Shown piece after piece: positions 16,047-24,554 of a stretch of DNA of 64,000 bases. The position numbers and the translations under genes are program-made. A model generated the notes under the pieces. It did no database searches, was not told where the DNA came from, and worked only from the letters and a program-made list of their open reading frames with translations. Source of the DNA: JBMORL01 sp049322335 (GTDB taxonomy: Bacteria; Bacteroidota; Bacteroidia; Flavobacteriales_D; UBA2798); assembly GCA_049322335.1 (NCBI GenBank), contig JBMORL010000094.1, positions 1 to 64,000 of the forward strand, given 5' to 3'. The first letter of the stretch is position 1. Each line of letters opens with the position of its first letter.

Positions 16047-16969
16047 TAAATAATGTTTTTTACAGAATAGGGCGGTTTATTCTGCTGGAACTGGTACAGT
16101 TTATATAAGTAATTTCCAATGATTCCCAGGCACAAAAGAATAATACTTGTGCTGAACATGATGCTTACAATAATGGATGTATATCCTAATGGCACATTGT
16201 GCATCAGCTTATAATAAATAAAACGTATACCCATTAAAAAAGTAATAATGGAGAAAAATAATCCTGCAGCAGTAATAATTTTCAATGGTTTTGTACTGTA
16301 ATAATAAAGTATATTCAGGTATATGCCGAATAACTTGAAAAAAGAATAACCGGTGTGCCCGCTTTTTCGTTCATGATGATCCACGTCTACTGTTTCTACA
16401 TTTCCGCTGTACCAGGCCAGCACCGAATCGAGAAACAAAAAATGTGTGGTGTGTTTTTCTGCAAGAATTTTTGCCAGGTGTTTTTTAATGATCCTGAAGG
16501 AAGATCCGGCTCCTTTATTGTGCTTGCGGTAATCGGATGTTTGTCTCATAAACAAACTTCCGAAATTACGAATGAAGGAATGGTGCTTTTGTGCATACAT
16601 TCCATAAACGATATCAGCATCCGTTTGCTTTTGTTTTTCAAATAATTTTATCAGTTCCTCAGGCGGATGTTGTAAATCATCATCCATGGTGGCCACCAGT
16701 TCTCCCGAACAGAAGGAAAATCCGCATAAGATGGCATTATGCTGGCCATAGTTTCTTGTGAAATTAATGGCTTTAAGATGCTGTCCGTATATTTTTTTCT
16801 GCCTTAGGATTTCTTCCCAGCTTTTATCACGGCTGCCGTCATTTACCAGTATTACTTCCCACGAAATATTTTTTTCAAGTGTGGATGCTATTCTTGCCAG
16901 TAATTCGGGAATGATTTTTTCGCTGTTGTAAACAGGAATTACGACTGATAATTGAACCGGTGTGCTCAT
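16046..16969 (-). CDS. Family 2 glycosyltransferase, polyprenyl-phosphate type (ArnC/GtrB-like)
   Basis: The 307-residue protein has a cytoplasmic GT-A domain: VVIPVYNSEKI, LVNDGSRDKSWE, TRNYGQHNAILCGF, and ATMDDDLQHPPEE with the DxD metal site. Two C-terminal transmembrane helices follow (around residues 230-250 and 266-288). This is the layout of enzymes that load a sugar onto undecaprenyl phosphate, such as ArnC, GtrB and DPM1-like proteins. The conserved ERKSGHTGYSFFKLFG segment before the helices supports this. I start at the ATG at 16969, 2 nt after the SDR stop; a start 20 codons earlier would overlap the SDR gene and precede the fold. Within the operon it probably prepares the lipid-linked sugar. 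Confidence 0.88.
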   Translation of the reverse strand: MSTPVQLSVVIPVYNSEKIIPELLARIASTLEKNISWEVILVNDGSRDKSWEEILRQKKIYGQHLKAINFTRNYGQHNAILCGFSFCSGELVATMDDDLQHPPEELIKLFEKQKQTDADIVYGMYAQKHHSFIRNFGSLFMRQTSDYRKHNKGAGSSFRIIKKHLAKILAEKHTTHFLFLDSVLAWYSGNVETVDVDHHERKSGHTGYSFFKLFGIYLNILYYYSTKPLKIITAAGLFFSIITFLMGIRFIYYKLMHNVPLGYTSIIVSIMFSTSIILLCLGIIGNYLYKLYQFQQNKPPYSVKNII

Positions 16970-16971
16970 AA

Positions 16972-17721
16972 TTATTTTCCTCCCAGTAAAAACCCGCCAT
17001 CCAGCGTAAGTGTGGTGCCCGTTATCCATCGCGATGCATCCGAAAGAAGAAATACAGCCGCATGAGCCACATCTTCCGGCATACCTACACCCAGCGGATA
17101 TTTGCTGATGTGTTCTTCCATAGCTTCACTGGTGGTTTGTTGTGCGGCAGAATCATACATAGGTGTTTTCACCATGGCTGCTGAAATACAATTTGATCTT
17201 ATGCCCTGTAAAAAAAATTCCAGCGCCACCACTTTACTGAATGATTCCAATGCTGATTTCGATCCCGAATACAATGCTCCTCCTTTATGCGGATGGTGTG
17301 CAGAAATGGACGACATAAAAACAATGGATGCATTTTTATTCAGTTTTTTCTGACGCCCCAATCCGGCCATCAGCAAAACCTGCGCATTATAATTGATTCC
17401 GAAAATTGAATTTATTTTTTCTTCGGTGAAAAATTTAATCGGGTAAGGATGCACCGTTCCTGCACAATGTACCACACCGTCAAGTAAAGGCAGATTTTTT
17501 ACGAGTTCGTTTAGCTCTTCTTCATGGGTAAGGTTAGCGGTCATCATCCGGTGTTCTTTTCCTTTCAGCAAATCAAAAGTTTCTTTTAATCGTTCTGTGT
17601 TTCTGCCGGTAATTACAGTTTTTCCTCCCATTTCCGAAACGGTAACGGCTACCTGTCTTCCTATCCCCGAGGAAGCTCCTGTGATCAGTATAGTTTTATT
17701 ATCGAGTTGAAAAGGCGTCAT
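16972..17721 (-). CDS. SDR-family oxidoreductase (FabG-like)
   Basis: A classical short-chain dehydrogenase of 249 residues. The nucleotide-binding motif is TGASSGIG (14-21), Arg40 in TGRN suggests NADPH preference, HCAG (85-88) replaces the usual NNAG, and the catalytic residues are Ser138, Tyr151 and Lys155 (YSGSK). The C-terminal WITGTTLTLDGGFLLGGK ending is typical of FabG-type reductases. It lies between a KAS III gene and a GT2 gene with 2-nt spacers on both sides. The expected reaction is reduction of a 3-oxoacyl-ACP to 3-hydroxyacyl-ACP, using the product of the neighbouring synthase on the operon's carrier protein. Confidence 0.9.
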   Translation of the reverse strand: MTPFQLDNKTILITGASSGIGRQVAVTVSEMGGKTVITGRNTERLKETFDLLKGKEHRMMTANLTHEEELNELVKNLPLLDGVVHCAGTVHPYPIKFFTEEKINSIFGINYNAQVLLMAGLGRQKKLNKNASIVFMSSISAHHPHKGGALYSGSKSALESFSKVVALEFFLQGIRSNCISAAMVKTPMYDSAAQQTTSEAMEEHISKYPLGVGMPEDVAHAAVFLLSDASRWITGTTLTLDGGFLLGGK

Positions 17722-17723
17722 AC

Positions 17724-18779
17724 TTATTCGGTTTCGATCAGCGGAAGTATTTCAATTTTGGCCTGGGTGAGTGAAGCGGATCCCCAGCTTAATCCTACTC
17801 CAAATGCCGATAACAAAAGATTGATAGGTTGACCTGATTTATGTTGCAGCTCGGTAACAATGGTCAGGGGAATTGATCCGGAACTGGTATTGCCAAACCT
17901 GTTAATGGAATATGGAACTTTTTCAGGAGGGATTTTTAGTTTTTTCCTGATCGATTCATTCATCAGCTTGTTGGCCTGGTGAAAAATAAAATAATCATAA
18001 TCTTCAACCGTGGCATTTTTGTACTTCAGCAATTCGGCCACGTTGGGAGGTGCTTCACGAAGTGAAAAATTAAAAACTTTTAAACCATCCAGCCATAAAT
18101 TTCTTTTTGAACGCACAATCCCTTTTTCATATTCCACCATCACATCTGTTTTTTCATTCCAGCGCGAACGGGTTCCGCCATCCGGTATCATAATCGCATC
18201 ATATCCTTCACCGTCACTCTGCAGGTTGAAATCAATGGGCATAGCCTTTTCATCATACTCAATATAAGTGGCCGTGCCGGCATCGCCAAACAACGGATAA
18301 GTACTTTTGTCCTGTTTCGAAAGAGAAAAAGTGGATTTATCTCCTACCAGCAACAATCCTTTTTTGAATTTTCCGCTGCTCATCATACTGCTTATAACGG
18401 ATAGTCCATAAACGTAGCCCGAACATCCCAGCACAATATCAAAAGCAGCAGTGGTTTTGGGAAGTCCCAAACGATGCTGGAGAATAATCCCCGTAGCGGG
18501 TAAAAAATAATCAAGGGTTTGTGAAACAAAAATTAATACATCAATCTCGTTTCGGTTAATGTGAAGTTTTTCGATAATAGCATTGGCAGCTGCTAAACAC
18601 ATGTCGGAGGTGCAAAGATGTTCTCCGGCCACACGTTTTTTCTCAATGCCTGTGGTTTTTATCAGTAATTCACGCTCCGATTCTGTAAGCAAAGTATAAT
18701 CACGGTTGTGTTCTTCATGTTGGGGAACACAGGCCGCAATGGCCCTGATGGAAATATGGTCGGCTGTGAGAATAGCCAT
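17724..18779 (-). CDS. 3-oxoacyl-ACP synthase III family protein (FabH-like)
   Basis: The 351-residue enzyme has the KAS III triad Cys119 (DIVLGCSGYVYG), His267 (FHQANKLMN) and Asn297 (FGNTSSGSIP). It is longer than typical FabH (about 320) because of an insertion around residues 170-215 (DGEGYDAIMIPDGGTRSR). The gene follows the ACP stop codon with no spacer and precedes the SDR by 2 nt. ACP, KAS III and SDR trios of this type accompany glycan or flagellin modification clusters, where they make a 3-hydroxyacyl group. That role is inferred here. Confidence 0.9.
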   Translation of the reverse strand: MAILTADHISIRAIAACVPQHEEHNRDYTLLTESERELLIKTTGIEKKRVAGEHLCTSDMCLAAANAIIEKLHINRNEIDVLIFVSQTLDYFLPATGIILQHRLGLPKTTAAFDIVLGCSGYVYGLSVISSMMSSGKFKKGLLLVGDKSTFSLSKQDKSTYPLFGDAGTATYIEYDEKAMPIDFNLQSDGEGYDAIMIPDGGTRSRWNEKTDVMVEYEKGIVRSKRNLWLDGLKVFNFSLREAPPNVAELLKYKNATVEDYDYFIFHQANKLMNESIRKKLKIPPEKVPYSINRFGNTSSGSIPLTIVTELQHKSGQPINLLLSAFGVGLSWGSASLTQAKIEILPLIETE

Positions 18780-19013
18780 TTATTTTATCCTCGATTTCAC
18801 TATCTGGTAAAGGTCATTTACTGATTTGCATTTTTGAAGGTCTTCACCGGTTATGGTAACGCCATATTCTGTATCAATCAACGCAATAATGATCAATACA
18901 TGCATGGAACTCCACTCCTCTAACGAAGTAAATTCTGTTTCGGGCTTTAATGTACCGGGTTTAAGTTCCTCAATTTCAGCTTCAATTTTTTGTATGAATT
19001 CCTGTATTTCCAT
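18780..19013 (-). CDS. Specialised acyl carrier protein
   Basis: The 77-residue acidic protein has the four-helix ACP pattern. The expected phosphopantetheine site is Ser36 within EEWSSMHVLIIIALIDTEYGV; the usual DSL motif is changed to SSM. An IDTEYGV helix II end and an ITGEDLQKCKSVNDLY helix III follow, as in ACPs of surface-glycan and nonribosomal clusters rather than the housekeeping AcpP. It is the first gene of the six-gene operon. A TACCTTTA box (19031-19024) lies 10 nt upstream of the ATG. The dedicated carrier suggests that the acyl intermediate is kept apart from general fatty acid synthesis. Confidence 0.88.
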   Translation of the reverse strand: MEIQEFIQKIEAEIEELKPGTLKPETEFTSLEEWSSMHVLIIIALIDTEYGVTITGEDLQKCKSVNDLYQIVKSRIK

Positions 19014-19124
19014 CGTTTTTTGGTAAAGGTATTAATCAAAATGCAGAATAAAAGTAACAAATATAATGTCAGCTCCTTTCAGTAATTATCCGGCACACTG
19101 CTACACTTGAAAGAATAAATCAAC

Positions 19125-20249
19125 TTACTCTTTTTGTACTTCTTCTTTTTGCTTTTTCTTTTTCAGTATTTCTTTCAGGTAATCATCACCGTTATAAACG
19201 GTTAAAATGCCTAAATAATCAAAAGCAAACCGGGCCGATTGGCGAATCATCTGGCGTGCAAAAAATGGTAAAATATAATAACCCTTAACCACGGCAATAT
19301 CCACCATCGCCATCCAGTAGCCGATTACCGAACGCAGGTAATAGAAAGCTGAAAAAGAGGCTGGGGTTGAAACATACTCATACTGCTGGCCCGGCTTGTT
19401 GTCAATAAAATGAATAAGGCCAAGTTCCTTTTGCGTTAGTTCATTTTTCCACTTCCCGATCTGGTTGGTGTTCACTTTGTTCAGCAACTCGGGAAAAAGA
19501 AGGCCCACCACCGGATGTTTCCCGTCACCGTAGTTTTCCCTGGTTTTGAGGTAAAATTCAAGCATCACCGGATGGAATTCAATTCCCAGGAAGTGACAAA
19601 TTTCCTTCACTTTTATTTCCGGATCATGAACCAGGTCTTCATACCTGATGGTATAAAATTTACTCCTATCATGTCTTTTTTCGTCCTCTATGTTTTTGTT
19701 GTAAATAGCCCAAACCTGTGCCAATGCCCCCACATTTTTTCTCTGAAAATATTTCCGGTTCGAAACAATGGTATCGCGGTAATCCCTTACCAGGTGAATA
19801 AATTTTGCATCCGGAAAAACTTCCTTCAGATCATTGATAAACAGACTATAAACCGGGTTTTTGTCACCGATAATCATCGGCTTCCCCTTGTTGAAAACGG
19901 ATGCGTGATTGAAGTATACCATTTTACACAATAAACTGAAATCAAGAAGTTTACAGTCGTATTGCAGGATAAACGCTCTTAATTTTTCATACTCCATTTC
20001 CCAATATCTTTTAAATTTCACATCACCATACAGGTCGATAATGAAATTTTCTACCAGTGCTGGCGTCCATTGGTTAATGCATTTGTACTTGTTTTTCAGG
20101 TGAATAACAAATTTTGATTCAACAGAAACAACGGTATGAGGATGTGCGTCCAGGATGGTTCTCAGCAGTGTTGTTCCCGAACGGCCCATACCCACCACAA
20201 AAAAAATCGGGAGTTTTCTTAATTCTTCAATTTCAGGTGCTTTTTCCAT
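19125..20249 (-). CDS. PAPS-dependent sulfotransferase family protein
   Basis: The 374-residue protein has the 5'-phosphosulfate-binding loop FVVGMGRSGTTLLRTILDAH (17-36). The 3'-phosphate-binding segment is FIHLVRDYRDTIVSNRKYF, with the Arg and Ser expected to contact PAPS, and a later RYEDLVHDPE segment is typical of Sulfotransfer_1/3 proteins. A basic tail ends in KKKKQKEE. The C-terminal third contains aromatic stretches (FSAFYYLRSVIGYWMAMV) that could associate with the membrane. It lies 111 nt upstream of the ACP operon on the same strand. It could sulfate the glycan or lipid made nearby, but the acceptor is not known. Confidence 0.88.
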   Translation of the reverse strand: MEKAPEIEELRKLPIFFVVGMGRSGTTLLRTILDAHPHTVVSVESKFVIHLKNKYKCINQWTPALVENFIIDLYGDVKFKRYWEMEYEKLRAFILQYDCKLLDFSLLCKMVYFNHASVFNKGKPMIIGDKNPVYSLFINDLKEVFPDAKFIHLVRDYRDTIVSNRKYFQRKNVGALAQVWAIYNKNIEDEKRHDRSKFYTIRYEDLVHDPEIKVKEICHFLGIEFHPVMLEFYLKTRENYGDGKHPVVGLLFPELLNKVNTNQIGKWKNELTQKELGLIHFIDNKPGQQYEYVSTPASFSAFYYLRSVIGYWMAMVDIAVVKGYYILPFFARQMIRQSARFAFDYLGILTVYNGDDYLKEILKKKKQKEEVQKE

Positions 20250-20577
20250 ATCCGGGCCATGAAGTTAATCAAAACCGGTTTGCCGGTGTTTTTGTGACGG
20301 AAAAAATAAAAAATGGTGGCTTCCGGTGATTTGGATTACAAAGAAAACCCGAAAAGAAACACTCGTTTTTAGTAAGTGGTGATAACCAGACTTTTGCATG
20401 TTGACAGACCCGTCTTCCATACGTTGTTATCAGCCGCTTGTTTCAACGTTTTCCAAAACCGTTTTTTCTCTCTAAAAAATTATCAACCGTAGTTGTTTAA
20501 TAAAAATAAACCTCTAAATTTGCAGCCCCATTTTATGGGCTTAAACTAAAAAACACAGTAAAAACAAGACTTTTAAG
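20250..20577. other. Divergent intergenic region between sulfotransferase and rpsL
   Basis: This 328-bp stretch holds the rpsL promoter (20493-20522) and a small stem (AGCCC/GGGCT, 20524-20541) at the start of the leader. The leftward 240 bp show no open frame of note, no tRNA and no strong hairpin. No convincing promoter for the sulfotransferase was found. Confidence 0.6.
20493..20522 (+). promoter_or_regulatory. Promoter of the str/S10/spc superoperon
   Basis: TTG (20493-20495), a 19-nt spacer and TAAATTTG (20515-20522) match the Bacteroidota consensus. Transcription would start near 20526, giving a 5' leader of about 50 nt that begins with a small AGCCC/GGGCT stem before the rpsL ATG. Confidence 0.7.
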
Positions 20578-20961
20578 ATGCCTACCATTCAACAATTGGT
20601 CCGCAAGGGAAGAAGCTTCAAGCCTTCAAAAAGCAAATCGGCTGCCCTTAAATCGTGCCCTCAGCGCAGAGGTGTGTGCACCAAGGTGTATACTACCACT
20701 CCCAAAAAGCCAAATTCTGCTCTCCGCAAAGTGGCAAAAGTGCGCCTCACCAACAGTGCTGAAGTAATTGCCTATATCCCCGGTGAAGGACACAATCTCC
20801 AGGAACACTCTATCGTGCTGGTGCGTGGTGGCAGGGTAAAAGATCTTCCGGGTGTGCGTTATCACATCGTTCGCGGAACCCTTGATACTGCAGGTGTTGA
20901 AGGACGTAAGCAACGCAGATCCAAATACGGAGCAAAGAAACCCAAAGCTAAAAAAGCATAA
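20578..20961 (+). CDS. rpsL: 30S ribosomal protein S12
   Basis: S12 lies at the decoding centre of the small subunit and affects fidelity. The 127-residue product is full length and carries the universal TTTPKKPNSALRKVAKVRL segment, with Lys43/Lys44, and the GGRVKDLPGVRYH loop. The sites where streptomycin resistance usually arises (Lys43 and the Lys in GRVKDLPG) are wild type. It is the first gene of the superoperon, preceded by its promoter and a roughly 50-nt leader. Confidence 0.98.
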   Translation: MPTIQQLVRKGRSFKPSKSKSAALKSCPQRRGVCTKVYTTTPKKPNSALRKVAKVRLTNSAEVIAYIPGEGHNLQEHSIVLVRGGRVKDLPGVRYHIVRGTLDTAGVEGRKQRRSKYGAKKPKAKKA

Positions 20962-20984
20962 TTAAAAGCAGATAATTATTACCC

Positions 20985-21452
20985 ATGAGACGGACCAAAG
21001 CCAAGAAAAAAGAAATCCTTCCGGATCCCAAATACAGAGAGGTTATTGTTACCAAATTCGTTAACAACCTCATGTTTGATGGTAAAAAAAGTATTGCTTA
21101 CAATACTTTTTATGATGCCCTCGATATCGTTGCCAAAAAGACCAATGAAAACGGGCTTGATACATGGAAAAAAGCTATCGAAAATGTTACTCCTTCCGTG
21201 GAAGTGAAAAGCCGCAGGGTGGGAGGAGCTACTTTCCAGATCCCTCAACCGGTTCGCGATAGCCGTAAACAGTCTCTGGCAATGAAGTGGCTCATAGGTT
21301 ATGCCCGCGAGCGCAACGAAAAATCAATGCCCGAAAAACTGGCCGGAGAAATTATCTCCGCTTCCAAAGAAGAAGGTGCTGCATTTAAAAAGAAAGAAGA
21401 TACACACAGAATGGCCGAAGCAAACAAAGCCTTCTCTCATTTCAGATTCTAA
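20985..21452 (+). CDS. rpsG: 30S ribosomal protein S7
   Basis: S7 nucleates assembly of the 30S head by binding the 3' major domain of 16S rRNA. The 155-residue product matches the family along its length: MRRTKAKKKEILPDP, KFVNNLMFDGKKSIAY, ENVTPSVEVKSRRVGGATFQ, and the C-terminal HRMAEANKAFSHFRF. It starts 23 nt after rpsL and is co-transcribed with it. Confidence 0.98.
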   Translation: MRRTKAKKKEILPDPKYREVIVTKFVNNLMFDGKKSIAYNTFYDALDIVAKKTNENGLDTWKKAIENVTPSVEVKSRRVGGATFQIPQPVRDSRKQSLAMKWLIGYARERNEKSMPEKLAGEIISASKEEGAAFKKKEDTHRMAEANKAFSHFRF

Positions 21453-21469
21453 ACAGGAGAAAATAAGTC

Positions 21470-23590
21470 ATGTCAAAAGACCTAACATACACAAGAAATA
21501 TCGGAATCGCTGCTCATATCGATGCTGGAAAAACAACTACCACCGAGCGCATCCTTTATTATACAGGGGTAAATCACAAGATTGGTGAAGTACACGATGG
21601 AGCCACTACAATGGACTGGATGGAACAGGAGCGCGAACGTGGCATCACTATCACTTCTGCCGCTACTACCTGTTTCTGGAATTATCGTAACAATCAATAT
21701 AAAGTAAACATAATCGATACCCCGGGACACGTTGACTTTACCGTTGAGGTAAACCGTTCACTGCGTATCCTTGATGGACTTGTATTTCTCTTCTCTGCTG
21801 TAGATGGTGTTGAACCTCAATCAGAAACCAACTGGCGCCTGGCGGATAACTATAATGTTACCCGTATGGGCTTTGTAAATAAAATGGACCGTTCCGGTGC
21901 CGATTTCCTTATGGTGGTAAAACAGGTAAAGGAAATGCTTGGTGGTAACCCGCTTCCGCTTCAATTACCAATTGGTGCCGAAGACTCTTTTAAAGGAGTA
22001 GTTGACCTGATAAATAACCGCGGAATTGTTTGGAATGAACACGATATGGGCATGACCTATGAAGTGGTTCCTATTCCCGATGATATGAAGGAAGAGGCTA
22101 AAGAATGGAGAGAAAAACTCCTTGAAGCCTGTGCCGAATTTGATGAGAGCTTAATGGAAAAGTATTTTGAAGATGCTAATTCCATAACAGAAGATGAAAT
22201 TCTCGCTGCCCTTCGCCAGGCTTGCGTGAATAACAAAGTGGTACCCATGCTTTGTGGTTCCGCTTTCAAAAATAAAGGTGTTCAAACTATGCTCGACCTG
22301 GTAATGGCTCTTCTGCCAAGTCCGCTGGATAAAAAGAGTATTGTAGGTACAAACCCTGATACCGGTGAAGAGGTTTCACGTAAACCCGATGCAAAAGAAC
22401 CTTTTACAGCCCTCGCATTTAAAATTGCAACCGACCCGTTTGTAGGACGCTTGTGTTTCTTCCGCGCTTATTCAGGAAGACTTGATGCAGGCTCATATGT
22501 ATTGAATACCCGTAGTGGAAATAAAGAAAGAATTTCCCGCATTTTCCAGATGCACGCCAACAAACAAAATGCTATTGAATACATCGAAGCAGGTGATATT
22601 GGTGCCGCAGTTGGATTTAAAGATATCAAAACCGGAGATACGCTTTGCGATGAAAAACATCCTATCGTACTCGAAGCCATGAAATTCCCCGAGCCGGTAA
22701 TAGGCCTTGCGATCGAACCCAAAACCCAGGGAGACCTGGACAAACTCGGAACAGGTTTATCTAAACTGGCCGAAGAAGATCCCACTTTCCGTGTGAGAAC
22801 AGATGAAGAAACCGGCCAGACCATTATTAGTGGAATGGGTGAGCTTCACCTGGAGATTATTGTTGATCGCCTCAGACGCGAATTTAAAGTAGAAGTAAAC
22901 CAGGGTGCTCCCCAGGTGGCGTATAAAGAAACAATCAAAGGAACCGTTTCTCACCGCGAAGTGTATAAAAAACAAACCGGTGGCCGCGGTAAATTTGCTG
23001 ATATTCAATTCACCATTTCTCCGGCCGATGCTGATTTTGTTATTGATAACAAAAACCAGGGTCTGCAATTCGTAAATGAAATTAAAGGTGGTAATATCCC
23101 CCGTGAATTTATTCCTGCCGTTGAAAAAGGATTCCGTGCCGCTATGGTAAATGGTGTACTGGCCGGATATAATATGGATAAAATGAAAGTGGTTCTTACC
23201 GATGGTTCTTACCACAACGTTGACTCCGATTCACTCTCTTTCGAACTTTGTGCCAAACTCGCTTACCGCGAATGTTTGCCTAAAGCCAGCCCCGTTATCC
23301 TCGAGCCCATCATGAAACTTGAAGTGATTACTCCCGAAGAAAATATGGGTGATGTAGTAGGCGACCTTAACCGCAGAAGAGGACAGGTAGAAGGAATGGA
23401 TGACCGTGCAGGTGCAAAAGTGATTAAAGCAAAAGTTCCTCTTTCTGAAATGTTCGGATATGTAACACAGTTGCGTACCATCACTTCCGGAAGAGCAACA
23501 TCAACAATGGAATTCGATCACTATGCAGAAGCACCCAGAAATATCGCTGATGAAGTGATCGCCAAAGCAAAAGGAAAAGTAACAGCATAA
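21470..23590 (+). CDS. fusA: Elongation factor G
   Basis: EF-G is the GTPase that drives translocation of tRNAs and mRNA. The 706-residue protein contains G1 AHIDAGKTT (15-23), DTPGHVDF (G3), NKMDRSGADF (G4) and GSAFKNKGVQ (G5), followed by domains II to V; TGGRGKFADIQ and RRRGQVEGMDDRAG mark domains IV and V. An AGGAG stretch at 21456-21460 lies about 10 nt before the ATG, one of the few Shine-Dalgarno-like sites in the region. It lies between rpsG and rpsJ, the normal order in Bacteroidota, with no tuf gene following. Confidence 0.98.
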   Translation: MSKDLTYTRNIGIAAHIDAGKTTTTERILYYTGVNHKIGEVHDGATTMDWMEQERERGITITSAATTCFWNYRNNQYKVNIIDTPGHVDFTVEVNRSLRILDGLVFLFSAVDGVEPQSETNWRLADNYNVTRMGFVNKMDRSGADFLMVVKQVKEMLGGNPLPLQLPIGAEDSFKGVVDLINNRGIVWNEHDMGMTYEVVPIPDDMKEEAKEWREKLLEACAEFDESLMEKYFEDANSITEDEILAALRQACVNNKVVPMLCGSAFKNKGVQTMLDLVMALLPSPLDKKSIVGTNPDTGEEVSRKPDAKEPFTALAFKIATDPFVGRLCFFRAYSGRLDAGSYVLNTRSGNKERISRIFQMHANKQNAIEYIEAGDIGAAVGFKDIKTGDTLCDEKHPIVLEAMKFPEPVIGLAIEPKTQGDLDKLGTGLSKLAEEDPTFRVRTDEETGQTIISGMGELHLEIIVDRLRREFKVEVNQGAPQVAYKETIKGTVSHREVYKKQTGGRGKFADIQFTISPADADFVIDNKNQGLQFVNEIKGGNIPREFIPAVEKGFRAAMVNGVLAGYNMDKMKVVLTDGSYHNVDSDSLSFELCAKLAYRECLPKASPVILEPIMKLEVITPEENMGDVVGDLNRRRGQVEGMDDRAGAKVIKAKVPLSEMFGYVTQLRTITSGRATSTMEFDHYAEAPRNIADEVIAKAKGKVTA

Positions 23591-23604
23591 ATAATAATTG
23601 GTAA

Positions 23605-23910
23605 ATGAGCCAGAGAATCAGAATTAAACTAAAGTCATACGATCATAACCTCGTTGATAAATCAGCAGAGAAGATCGTGAAGACTGTAAAAGCTACCGGT
23701 GCAGTAGTAAGCGGGCCTATTCCCCTTCCTACACACAAAAGAATTTTTACAGTGCTTCGTTCGCCTCACGTAAACAAAAAAGCACGTGAGCAATTCCAGT
23801 TGTGCTCATACAAGCGCCTGATGGATATCTACAGCTCCTCAGCAAAAACCGTAGATGCACTCATGCGTTTGGAGTTACCCAGCGGTGTGGAAGTAGAAAT
23901 TAAAGTCTAG
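23605..23910 (+). CDS. rpsJ: 30S ribosomal protein S10
   Basis: S10 is part of the 30S head and is also known as NusE, a transcription antitermination factor. The 101-residue product has the standard IRIKLKSYDHNLVD start, the SGPIPLPTHKRIFTVLRSPH loop and an EQFQLCSYKRLMDIY helix. It begins 14 nt after fusA and heads the S10 block. Confidence 0.98.
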   Translation: MSQRIRIKLKSYDHNLVDKSAEKIVKTVKATGAVVSGPIPLPTHKRIFTVLRSPHVNKKAREQFQLCSYKRLMDIYSSSAKTVDALMRLELPSGVEVEIKV

Positions 23911-23933
23911 TTAAACAATAAATAAATAATAAA

Positions 23934-24554
23934 ATGCCTGGATTTATAGGTAAGAAAATTGGAATGACCAGTGTCTTCAGTGCCGAGGGTAAAAACATAC
24001 CATGCACATTAATTGAAGCCGGTCCTTGCGTGGTTACGCAAGTGAAATCCCCCGAAACAGACGGGTATTCTGCCGTGCAATTGGCTTTCGGTGAGCGAAA
24101 AGAAAAAAATGTTTCTGCCGCCATGAAAGGAAAATTCGCAAAAGCCAACACTGCTCCCAAATGGAAACTGGTTGAATTCAAAGGATTCGAACAGGAGCTG
24201 AAAATGGGTGATGTTTTGTTGGTAGATGCTGTAGTCTCAGAAGGTGAATACGTAGATGTTCGCGGTGTGTCAAAAGGTAAAGGATTCCAGGGTGTGGTAA
24301 AACGCCATGGTTTCGGTGGAGTAGGTGGACAAACACACGGACAACATAACCGCCTCCGCGCTCCCGGTTCAATGGGTGCCTGCTCTTTCCCATCACGTGT
24401 TTTCAAAGGAAAACGCCTGGGCGGAAGAATGGGTGGAAACAATGTAAAAATGCAAAACCTTGAAGTACTGAAAGTACTCGCAGATAAAAATCTCCTCGTA
24501 GTAAAAGGATCCGTTCCCGGGGCAAAAGGTTCATTCGTAATTATTCAGAAGTAA
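23934..24554 (+). CDS. rplC: 50S ribosomal protein L3
   Basis: L3 binds near the 3' end of 23S rRNA and reaches toward the peptidyl transferase centre. The 206-residue product has MPGFIGKKIGMTSVF at the start and the family loop GFGGVGGQTHGQHNRLRAPGS, which includes the Gln normally methylated by PrmB. Its TAA stop shares one base with the next start (TAATG), so translation of rplD is probably coupled. Confidence 0.98.
   Translation: MPGFIGKKIGMTSVFSAEGKNIPCTLIEAGPCVVTQVKSPETDGYSAVQLAFGERKEKNVSAAMKGKFAKANTAPKWKLVEFKGFEQELKMGDVLLVDAVVSEGEYVDVRGVSKGKGFQGVVKRHGFGGVGGQTHGQHNRLRAPGSMGACSFPSRVFKGKRLGGRMGGNNVKMQNLEVLKVLADKNLLVVKGSVPGAKGSFVIIQK

Noticed and set aside
23900..24442. 180-codon minus-strand frame
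   Set aside because: It is antisense to rplC with Pro/Thr-rich low-complexity translation.
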